In this document: positions 12,146-21,637 of the stretch, one piece after another | Layout of the letters: each line of letters begins with the position of its first letter | How positions within the stretch are numbered: position 1 is the first letter of the stretch | NCBI RefSeq assembly: GCF_963924675.1 | Contig: NC_089222.1 | Location: forward strand, 115,707,316-115,771,315 | DNA length: 64,000 nucleotides | Direction: 5' to 3' | Origin: Phocoena phocoena | Lineage: Eukaryota; Chordata; Mammalia; Artiodactyla; Phocoenidae | The notes under the pieces: model-generated | What the model was told of the DNA's origin: nothing | What the model saw: the letters and a program-made list of their open reading frames with translations, nothing else | Databases searched by the model: none | Program-made: the position numbers and the translations under genes

Positions 12146-14105
12146 TATTACTATTACTCAAAATATCCATGAGCTTACAAAATAATGGTAATGATTTAGC
12201 TAAGCAGATACATGTAAAATTTGAAATTTGATTTCAAATTGTTGTAAAAGAGTAAATATGTTACTGAAGTCTAGCCAAAAGACCAAACGATGAGCTTAAT
12301 TTTAATAAAACAGCCTGCAGGTACATGCCCCATAGCAGGTTATGTGATAGCCTTGCTCTCCAATGAACTGAATAAAACAACTTCAAGATAACAATTTCTC
12401 TGTCTTCCTTCCCACCCTAAGTGGCCTGATATAAATGCTTTGTGTACAATCTTGCCGAAATATAAGGAATAAATGATATATTTTAACAATTCCCTATCAG
12501 CCCTCTGATGATAGGACTCTATGATACACAGTCCACGCTAATACTTGTAAAATGGTCAGAAATATCCTTGAGCTCTTTGATAGCAGAATTTCATGTATAG
12601 AATTTAATCCTGTTGAATCAATATCATAATCACTAAGGGTTTAGTTACTAATAACATATTCACTAATGTTTGTTTTGACCTAAGACAAGAAAAAACATAA
12701 ATAATACATGGAAAAGAACTCTACTGAAAGAAGAAGAAGCTAATGCAAGATGCAGTTTTTAAAAAGTCAAGACATCATATATGTAGTTAATCAGCATCCA
12801 GACTAAATAAGGTTGGTAGCAATGGGGCTATCCTGAGATTGGAGATTTGTAGTTACTATCTGTATAATCATTATCACTGTTGGCCAAATGTTTCTGGCTG
12901 TCCCCTCCTTCCAGACACATGACTAGGTTGCCTTCTGACTTCTTTGTGGGTTTATATGGCCACGTGACTTCCTGAAGCCTATGAATTGTGAGAGAATATG
13001 GCATGTGTTACTATAGGATGAAACATCCTGATGCAACAACCTCTGGAACTGTCCTTTCCTTCTGCCACTGTCACTAGAGTTCAATATTCCTTCACCCTGG
13101 CTGATAAAAGAAAGGTAATGCCTATACCAGAGCAAGGCCCCAGCCAACCTGTAATAGGCATATAAAGAGTGATAAATTTTGTTTTGCTTTTAAAACTCTT
13201 GAAAATTTTGAACTTTTGTTACCACAGAATTTCTAACCCATCCCAACTAACATAATAAGATTTGGTGCCCAAAGTGTTGAATGTAGGCATGTGTTATCTT
13301 ATTCTTTAGATCTTTTCCTTGACGGAGGGTGGAGCAGGCTACACCACATTCATATAAGAGGCCTTTCTTTTTATTGAAAACAGCTGCTAAGTTCCAATTA
13401 GATATTTTAAAAAATGAAGATAAGCTTCCTACTGTCAGCTGTGAAATTAAGCATGACTCTAAAAGCCATCAGGCAAGAAGAATAAAAGTTGTAGATTTAT
13501 AGATTTGGTGATAATTAAGATTTCTGAATTTTAGAAATGTGTGTGCAGTCATTTCCATGAGTAACTGACACAGTGAATTCTGAAGTGCAGTTTTCTATTT
13601 CACTCTAGTGATGGAGTAAGGACCGTTTCCTCTTTTGGGTCAAGTTAGACATTTTCACACACTAATAATACAAACTTTGTGTGCTTTTCATTTAAGACAT
13701 TTAAGGTTTAACATAAGAAAACATATAGTCGTTAAACTCTTTAGCTTGTGAGAGGAATCTGTCTTATACTTTATAGCTGGGGAACAAAAACGATGAACTA
13801 TCAGACTTGTCTAGACATTCACTCAAAAATCTTAAAAGAGACATGGGTTTATATTTTACTATCTTACCACTTCCATCATGGTTTATGTGTGAACTGAAAG
13901 GTAAGATGAAAAGAACTCATTTGTTTTCTCTCCTGTTAGATACAGGAATGTGAGTTTTTCTATTTCTCTAAGGGCATTCACAAATCTGGCTTCATAAAAG
14001 TCTTCTAGATAATACAGATGAAGGTCATCATTTGCAAATAATGCATGAATGATATGATAAATGATAGAGATCAAAACATACCTGAAGTCACTAACAAGTT
14101 GTTTT
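12146..14105. other. Unclassified sequence, no gene seen
   Basis: No coding gene is recognised. The stretch around 12,860-13,260 vaguely resembles an ancient LTR or MaLR fossil (the 'gttaccacagaatttctaac' region), but I cannot assign it. Confidence 0.45.
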
Positions 14106-14122
14106 AAAAGTAGCCTAGGTAT

Positions 14123-14444
14123 TGAGAGGGTGCAAAATGGGTGAAGGGGGTCAAAAAGTACAAACTTCCAGCTGTGAAATAAATAATAACATACTGCATG
14201 GTGACTAGTTAATAATACAGTATTGCATGTTTGAACATTGCTAAGAAAGTAGATATTAAAAGTCCTCACTGCAAGAAGAAAAAAGAAAAAAAATTGTAAC
14301 TAGGTATGGTGACCGATGTTAACCAGTCTCATTACGGTGATCATTTCCCAGTGTATACAAATACCAAATCATTATCCTGTACACCTGAAAGTAATATAAT
14401 ATTATATGTCAATTATTCCTTAATAAAAAATAAAATGAAAAGTT
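14123..14444 (+). mobile_element. 5'-truncated L1, 3' end only
   Basis: Contains the L1 3' UTR order: 'gggtgaagggggtcaaaaag', 'tacaaacttccagct', 'taataatacagtattgcat', 'ggtgatcatttcccag', 'gtacacctgaaagtaatata' and an A-rich tail. Decayed target-site duplications are visible at 14106-14122 and 14445-14461 (14 of 17 bases alike). The same subfamily end appears complete at 56.9-57.2 kb. Minus-strand frames across it are shadows. Confidence 0.85.
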
Positions 14445-14770
14445 AAAAATAGTCTAGGCATGTAAAAACAAAAATAAATAAAACATTTCTGTACCTGCTT
14501 TTATTTATATAGTGTCAAACGTTACAGAAATAACCTGAAAAATAGCTGGAATTCAACGGAATTTTATATACATGAATAACTGCTGCTAAAGGCAGGTAAG
14601 AATGTTAAGAAGTATAAAAGTTTTCTGAATCATTTGTTTTGAGAGATGAGGATGAGAAAGTGAGATAGTTGCTTGAAACAGAGAACAATTAATTGTGAAA
14701 AGAATTAGGGATCTATACTAAACCATATCATACTATCTAATATACAGCAAGAACCTTTAGAAGTTAAGAA

Positions 14771-15725
14771 GTGGTTAAACCCACTTATGGTCAATTAATC
14801 TATGACAAAGGAGGCAAGAATATACAATGGAGAAAAGACAGTCTCTTCAATAAATGGTGCTGGGAAAACTGGACAGCTACATGTAAAAGGATGAAACTAG
14901 GAATATTCTCTAACACCACATACAAAACAAACACAAAATGGATTAAAGACCTAAATGTAAGACTGGATACCATAAATCTCCTATAGGAAAACATAGGCAG
15001 AACACTCTGACATAAATTGTAGCAATACTCTTTTGGATATATCTCCTAAAACAAAGGAAATAGAAGCAAAAATAAACAAATAGGACCTAATAAAACTTAA
15101 AAGCTTTTGCACTGCAAAGAAATCCACTGACAAAACGAAAAGACAACCAACTGAATGGGAGAAAATGTTCACAAATGATATGACTGATAGGGGTTAATAT
15201 CCAACATATATAAACAGCTCATACAACTCAACATCAAAAAAACCAAACACCCTGATTAAAAGATGAGCAGAAGAACTCAACACGCATTTTTCCAAAGAGG
15301 AAATGCAGATGGCCAACCGGCGCATGAAAAGATGCTCAACATCACTAACCATCAGGGAAATGAAAATAAAAACCACAATGAGATATCACCTCACACCTGT
15401 CAGAATGGTTATCATCCAAAAGAACATAAATAACATATGCTGGAGAGGATGTGGAGAAAAGGGAACACTCATACACTGTTGGTGGGAATGTAAATTGGTG
15501 CAGCCACTGTGGAAAACAGTATGGAGGTTTCTCAGAAAACTAAAAATAGAACTACCATATGACCCAGCAATTCCACTCCTGGGTATATATCCAAGAAAAA
15601 ATAAATTAAAACACTAATTTGAAAAGATACACGCATCCCAATGTTCATAGCAGCATTATTTACAATTGTCAAGATATGGAAGCAACCTAAATGTCCATTA
15701 ACAGATGACTTGATAAAGAAGATAT

Positions 15726-15801
<76 letters not shown>

Positions 15802-15946
15802 GGAATACTACTTAGCCATAAAAAAGAATGAAATCCTGTCATTTGCAGCAATATGGATGGATTTGGAGGGCATTACGCTAAGTGAAATAAGTCAGACAGA
15901 AAAAGACAAATACTGTATGATAGCACTGACAGATATAGAGAACTAG
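14771..15946 (+). pseudogene. L1 ORF2 C-terminal fragment, broken
   Basis: Reading-frame pieces at 14771-14986, 15303-15617 and 15641-15946 carry typical ORF2 C-terminal sequence, including IQWRKDSLFNKWCWENW and the cysteine/histidine cluster [18 protein letters not shown] (C-x3-C, then H-x4-C). This cluster is the nucleic-acid-binding C-terminal domain of L1 ORF2p. In-frame stops and frameshifts separate the pieces. The TA/CA repeat adds a run of Tyr/Ile and Thr/His codons inside the last piece. No function is possible from this fragment. Confidence 0.9.
15727..15799. repeat. (TA)n(CA)n compound microsatellite inside L1
   Basis: About 17 TA units followed by about 19 CA units, all uninterrupted, lying inside the ORF2 C-terminal sequence just before the 'atggaatacta' segment. 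Confidence 0.97.
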
Positions 15947-16195
15947 TGGTTACCAGTGGGGAGAGGGAAGGGGGAGGGACAATATGGGGGTAGAGGATTA
16001 AGAGGTATAAACTATTAGGTATAAAATAAGCTACAAGGATATATTATACAACACAGGGAATATAGCAAATATTTTATAATAACTATAGATGGAGTATAAT
16101 CTTTAAAATTGTGATTCACTATATTGTACACATGTAATTATACAATATTATACATCAACTAAAAGTTAATTAATTAATTTTAAAAAAAAAGCAAC

Positions 16196-18498
16196 AACAA
16201 CAACAAAAGAGGTAGCTTTGTTTTATTGAAGTGAATTCAGTTGAATTCCAGTGTTCTATGGGGGATAATGATGGCCACAATGTATGCTGTATGAGGACTT
16301 TTATTACATACTAACTCCTTTTTGTTTTTAATCATTGACCCAGTGGCTTCAAAATATTTTCAGCGGTTACATTCTTACCAAAGATGATAAGAGGAAAACA
16401 GTAGAAGTCAATTAAATAGCCTCATATATCCCTAAGTGACTGTGTCTTGTAAAATCCAGTTGTGCAAAAATATGGCTCATCTATGGAAACTGAGAAATCA
16501 CGTCAAAGATAAATTTGATCAGAGCTATTGAAGACACTAGGTTATTTCTAGTGTACATAGAATCCTACAATATTATTGGAAGTGCTTGTCGTATGTAATT
16601 GTGGCGTCTTTGGCAAAAGCCAGAAACAAAGCTGCAAAGAATGGTTGCACAAATCACAGTCCAGTCAGCTGATGAGGAAAAGAAAAAATTAGAAACTAAT
16701 ACACACATTGAGGTAAACCTCTTATTACCAAAATTGCTTTTTTCATGCATCTAGATTTTGCTTTGATTTAATAAATTAAATGAGTCAGAAAATGAATTTA
16801 AACCTACCCACAGAAATTCATAATAAAATGTGTGGTGGATTACTTCTGCTATGACATTTCAATTTACTCATCGGAAGACATCTGATTACTTATGAGTGCT
16901 TATATTACATTAGCCTCTTTACTCATGACAAAAAGGCTATATCAGACTTAATCCATTATGGTGTTTTGTTTTGTTTTTTTTTTTTCATTTGAAGCTCATC
17001 ACTACTATGCACACTGAATTATATATTTAAATGGTAAGATATTGAACTGGTAAATCATGGTCATAGAATAAAATGCTGTTCTAAATTATTTTTTTATCTA
17101 TCAGGATACTGAATAAGTAATTGTTCTGATAACAGACCTTGAGTCTTAAGTGAAACAAGATCATATAAGTTTTTGCAATACCATTTAATTTTAAGACATC
17201 TCAAGTGGAAAGAAATTCACAGTTTTTCTGAAAGATACAGTTGCTCTCTCTGGAAGTTAATATGATTTTCTTTTTCTTTTTAGAACCAAATTTGAACTGA
17301 ACAACAAATGAGTAGACAGAGACAAAATCTTTTCTATGCATATATCCTCAATTGCGGAGATTTTATGCTCCAAACAGAATTGGAGCCATTGTCTTGCTTT
17401 CTTGTCTGCTTTGGCATTCTTAGGATGCAAAAAAGAAATTCATTTCTCCTAAAAGGGTCTCCAAAAATATCTTTCTCACTTTAATTTCTCATAGGTTTTC
17501 AACCACCTGCAACTCTCTGTTTAGAGATGTAGAGAATATAACTTAATCTAAAACTTCTTTTCAATCTAAAACTTCTTTTCAGGCTATAAATAGGGACTCA
17601 ATTTTATTATATGTTTATATTTAGATTCCTAAAAAGACAGTTAATTTTTTCCATAAATGTGTTCTAGATTTGAGTTTATGTGTACTTAAAATTTGATATG
17701 TGATCCACTGAAAGAAATTTAAAATAAGGGGAAAATTTCTTCTCTCAGTCACTGGAATCATAGGAGAAGTCATCTTACTCTGAATAAAGAATCTCTGGAT
17801 GTCCATCCTAGATAGTACATAGAAATTGAACTTGAAGTCTTTAAACTTTTTTAATGGAAGGAAGAGCTAAGGTCTGATACCACTTCCCCACTTTCATTTA
17901 CTATGAATTGTCTAGAGGAAGAATTTATATTAAGGAATGAAGGAAATCACTTCTAACACTGACATCGAGGCCTTACTCTTGCTGTTTTTCAAGTATCACT
18001 GCTTTAAATATCACAGTCATCTCCCTGTGGGCCCTTCCACAGAACTACATACACAAATGTGGTTCTTGCTGATATAAATGTTTGATTCTTCCTGGGGTTG
18101 ATTCTTCCTGAGGTTGCAGCTAGGTTACTATCTCTAGAGATGGGAAGGATGACATTTTGTCTTTTGCAGGCAGGATAGTTGCCTTTACTTACCTGGGTAG
18201 GAAGCTAAAAACACTGGTTCAGAGATTAACTTGAGAACCAAGCTCTTAGGAATAGGGTTGCCAGATGATCAAATTCAGTACAAATATCTTTATTTTGTTA
18301 AATCTGGTGATTCTAATTATGAGCCTTACATCATTATCCAGTGGCTTCTTCCAGGGCAGTGTGGAAGAAGGAATCTCTCTGTAAGTTATGAAACACTAAG
18401 CACACTGTAGACAATCAACAGAAGCTTTTTCACTCCCTCTAGATTCAAACACCAGAATCTAGCAAAACAAACAAACAAACAAAATGCAAACACACACA
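16196..18498. other. Unique sequence with small tandem duplication
   Basis: No gene recognised. It contains a T-rich tract at about 16,963-16,985, an exact 18-bp tandem duplication at 17545-17580, and AAAC units near 18,462-18,482. Confidence 0.5.
17545..17580. repeat. Exact 18-bp tandem duplication
   Basis: The unit aatctaaaacttcttttc occurs twice head to tail with no mismatch, which suggests a recent slippage duplication in unique sequence. Confidence 0.95.
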
Positions 18499-18517
18499 CA
18501 AAAGAAGCACCTTTCCC

Positions 18518-19660
18518 ACTGGACAGCCACATGTAAATCAATGAAGCTAGAATATACCCTCACACCATACACAAAAATAAACTCAAAATATCTTAAAGAC
18601 TTAAATATAAGACAAGACATCATAAAACTCCTAGAAGAGAATATAGGCAAAACATTCTCTGACATAAATCATACCAATGTTTACTTAGGTCAGTATCCCA
18701 AGGCAATAAATAAAAGCAAAAATAAACAAACGGAATCTAGTCAAACTTATAAGCTTTTGCATAGCAAAGGAAACCATAAACAAAATGAAAAGACAACCCA
18801 CAGAATGCGAAAAAATATTTGCAAATGATGCAACTGACAAGGGCTTGATTTCCAAAATATACGAACAGCTCCTACAATTCAATAACAAAAAACCAAATAA
18901 CCCAATCAAAAAAATGAGCAGAAGGGCTTCCTGGTGGCGCAGTGGTTGAGAGTCCGCCTGCTGATGCAGGGGACATGGGTTCGTGTCCCGGTCCGGGAGG
19001 ATCCCACCTGCCGCAGAGCGGCTGGGCCTGTGAGCCATGGCCGCTGAGCCTGTGCGTCCGGAGCCTGTGCTCCGCAACGGGAGAGGCCACAACAGTGAGA
19101 GGCCCACATACCGCAAAAAAAAAAAATGAGCAGAAGACCTAAATAGACATTTCTCCAAATAAGACATACAGATAGACAAGAGGCACATGAAAAGACGCTC
19201 ATCATCGCTAATTATTAGAGAAATGCAAATCAAAACTACAGTGAGGTACCACCTCACACCCATCAGAATGGCCATCATTAAATAGTCTACAAATAATAAA
19301 TGCAGGAGAGGGTGTGGAGAAAACAGAACCCTCCTACACTGTTGATGGGAAGGTAAACTGGTGCAGTCACTATGGAAAACAGTATGGAGGTTCTTCAAAA
19401 CTCTAAAAACAGAGTTGTCATATAATCCAGCAATCCTACTCCTGGGCATATACCCAGACAAAATTATAATTCAAAAAGATACATGCACCCCTATATTCAT
19501 AGCAGCACTATTTACAATAGCCAAGATATGGAGACAACTTAAATGTCCATTGACACATGAATGCATAAAGAAGATGTGTATATTTATATATACACACACA
19601 CACCATGATAATGCCATTTGCAGAAACATGGATAGACCTAGAGATTATCATACTAAGTGA
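18518..19660 (+). pseudogene. L1 ORF2 C-terminal fragment, interrupted by SINE
   Basis: Similarity to the ORF2 C-terminus is seen in the frame at 18484-18828 (residues such as [20 protein letters not shown]) and again at 19361-19660 ([20 protein letters not shown] onward). The SINE insertion, stop codons (one inside the former cysteine cluster near 19,345) and frameshifts break it. It is non-functional. Confidence 0.88.
18925..19122 (+). mobile_element. CHR-2-type tRNA-derived SINE nested in L1
   Basis: Complete short-form SINE with a tRNA-like head containing an A box (tggcgcagtgg) and a B-box-like ggttcgtgtcc, a body with 'gagccatggccgctgagcct', and a terminal 'ccgc' plus poly(A). Its duplication aaaatgagcagaag is visible at 18911-18924 and 19123-19136, and both copies are L1 sequence. 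The SINE therefore inserted after the L1. It is non-coding, and open frames on both strands here are shadows. Confidence 0.95.
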
Positions 19661-20056
19661 AGTTAAGTCAGAAAGAGAAAGCCAAATCCCATATGATATC
19701 ATTTATATGTGGAATCTAAAATACAACACAAATGAACATATCTATGAAACAAAAACAGACTCACAGATATAGAGAACAGACTTGTGGTTGTCAAGAGGGA
19801 GGGGGTTGGGGGAGGGAAGGATTGGGAGTTTGGGATTAGAGATGCAAACTATTATATATAGGATGGATAAACAACAAGGTCCTACTGTATGGCACAGGAA
19901 ATTGTATTCAATATCCTGTGATAAACCATAATGGAAAAGAATATGAAAAAGTATATCTAAATCTATATATCTATAAGTGAGTCACTTTGCTGTACAGCAG
20001 GAATTAAATACAACATTGTAAGTCAGCTATACTTCAACAAAATTTTTTAAAAAAAG

Positions 20057-20094
20057 ACCCCCCTCTCCTCTCCTCCCGCCCCTCTGCCACCCTG
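20057..20094. other. C/T-rich segment between L1 poly(A) and TSD
   Basis: A 38-bp pyrimidine-rich sequence sits after the L1 poly(A) and before the downstream TSD. It is not L1 3' UTR. It could be a short 3' transduction without its own clear A tail, or a later insertion or expansion. Confidence 0.55.
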
Positions 20095-20338
20095 CAAAAG
20101 AAGCATCTTTCCCTCTTTTCCTTCTAATTGACTTCATATTTTGCATTTCTCCGGAATCCCCTAAATTTGTATTTGGGAAGAATAATTAAGCACAGAAACT
20201 GTATTTCTGTGAAGGATGTATGTATATATTTATATGTTGTGAGTACATAACATATGTTTTAATAGCTACCAATATACATTAGAATGCATACGAAAATAAA
20301 ATACAAGGAAAATAAATTTTGGTTTTTTAGATATTAAA

Positions 20339-20541
20339 CCAATGTTTCTCAATCCCGGCTATAAACAGGAATTAATTGGGATTTAAAAACCTCCCCAAAC
20401 TGATGACTTGATCCCAACCACAGAGATCCTGATTGAATTGGTCTTGGGTGGGGAGGTCTTAGATGGGAAGAAGCAATTGGTATTTTTAATTAAGGTCCCC
20501 AGGTAATTCTAATGTGCTGTCAAGGTTAAGAGCTACTATTG
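20339..20541 (+). mobile_element. MER5A hAT-Charlie DNA transposon
   Basis: Near full length. The left end 'caatgtttctcaatcccggc' and the right end 'caaggttaagagctactatt' are imperfect inverted repeats, and the body has 'cacagagatcctgattgaat' and 'ccccaggtaattctaatgtg'. It is a non-autonomous hAT element shared by placental mammals and carries no coding sequence. Confidence 0.85.
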
Positions 20542-20639
20542 CAGACAATAATACCAGCCAAGTTTAGAAATATATGCCTATGGGCCGCTTTAGTAGAGTC
20601 AGAATAGGACCCAGTATTCACTTATCCTCCTGATTTATG

Positions 20640-20850
20640 GTGGAAATAATATTAAACACCTTGGATGTAATCCCAAGTCAGCTATTTACTGTACGCATGA
20701 CCATGTGGTCAGCTGTTTTAACTTCTCTAGGTATTGAGTTTCTTAATCTGAGAAAAATGCAGTATTCCCAAATTACCTACACATTTTGAAGAGGGTGGAT
20801 GAAATAATGCCTTTGTATACAGATATAGGAATTTTAAATATTACTGAAAT
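20640..20850 (+). mobile_element. MIR SINE fossil
   Basis: Sense-order MIR features: 'cccaagtcagctatttactg', 'atgaccatgtggtcagctgt', 'tttaacttctctaggtattg', 'tttcttaatctgagaaaaat', 'gtggatgaaataatg'. Very diverged. Confidence 0.55.
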
Positions 20851-21397
20851 TACAGAATTTCTTGGTCACATTCATTTCATTGAAGTTGACAGGCATTGAT
20901 CATCTTTACTAGTCTGTCCTAGCTCCATAAAGTTATGATAACACAAGAATGGTCAGAAATAGCCCTATTTAAATTCTTCAGCGGATACTCTAGTATCTAC
21001 ATCTAGTATCTTGCATCCAGATATCTCTGTTTCTCTTTCCAGGTCCTCTTCATTCCAGTCTCTTAGGATGTATCCAAAGTCACTGGCACAACTTTTAGAG
21101 TCCTAGGCTACTTAGAGGTTCTTTCTTCCACTAGATGTTCTCCCATGAACATCTAACTATGTCCTGGTGCTTATCTTTTAATTCAATTTTATTCATATAT
21201 CACTAGAAAACTGATAATGGTAGTGTGAATCAAAATCCCCCAAAGTCCAGGGAATTAAATAAGATCTTCCTGCCTACATAGAATATGACTTAATATTTGG
21301 CTTAAACTTGTTACTTCTAGCATGAAAAGAATGAATACCACATTTTCTGAAAATTTTCAAATTAATGCTTACATTTAGCTTTCCTTTTGTACACATT
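20851..21397. other. Unique intergenic sequence
   Basis: No gene or repeat recognised. Confidence 0.5.
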
Positions 21398-21401
21398 GAA
21401 T

Positions 21402-21406
<5 letters not shown>

Positions 21407-21441
<35 letters not shown>

Positions 21442-21628
21442 ACGCGGGCCTCTCACTGTTGTGGCCTCTACCGTTGCGGAGCACAGGCTCCGGACGCGCA
21501 GGCTCAGCGGCCATGGCTCACGGGCCCAGCTGCTCCGCGGCATGTGGGATCTTCCCGGACCGGGACATGAACCCGTGTGCCCTGCATCGGCAGGCGGACT
21601 CTCAACCACTGCGCCACCAGGGAAGCCC
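21407..21628 (-). mobile_element. CHR-2-type tRNA-derived SINE
   Basis: Reverse-complement copy: a long poly(T) at the left (about 21,407-21,436), then the body, then the tRNA-like head ending 'gcgccaccagggaagccc'. A 9-bp duplication gaatatgta flanks it (21398-21406 and 21629-21637). CpG dinucleotides are well preserved compared with the copy at 10.85 kb, suggesting a younger insertion. Confidence 0.93.
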
Positions 21629-21637
21629 GAATATGTA

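Larger units (their letters stand above)
14771..16195 (+). mobile_element. 5'-truncated L1: ORF2 C-terminal part plus 3' UTR
   Basis: Starts in the 3' third of ORF2 and runs through the ORF2 stop into a 3' UTR with a G-rich purine tract (about 15,957-15,985) and an A-rich tail at about 16,180-16,195. Reverse transcriptase and endonuclease domains are absent because of 5' truncation. A long TA/CA microsatellite interrupts the coding part. I could not find a convincing TSD. Confidence 0.92.
18518..20056 (+). mobile_element. 5'-truncated L1 with own TSD and nested SINE
   Basis: L1 of the cetartiodactyl type, beginning in the ORF2 C-terminal third and ending in a poly(A) at about 20,047-20,056. 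Target-site duplications are clear: caaaagaagcacctttccc at 18499-18517 and a copy with one mismatch at 20095-20113. The right TSD lies 38 bp beyond the poly(A), so a short C/T-rich segment (20057-20094) is enclosed with the element. A CHR-2-type SINE is inserted at 18925-19122. Without the SINE and its TSD the L1 is about 1.3 kb. The 3' UTR has a G-rich tract at about 19,797-19,818. Confidence 0.93.

Noticed and set aside
12860..13260. Possible ancient LTR (MaLR-like) or DNA element
   Set aside because: Only a vague likeness near its right end ('gttaccacagaatttctaac'). I cannot define ends or a family.
18245..18325. 'gggttgccagatgatcaaat' resembling a common DNA-transposon palindrome end
   Set aside because: Only the first about 15 bases match what I remember, and no facing inverted copy is present.
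18685..19461. 258-codon minus-strand open frame
   Set aside because: It is antisense to an L1 ORF2 fragment and a nested SINE. The translation contains SINE-derived and L1-antisense residues, so it is a shadow.
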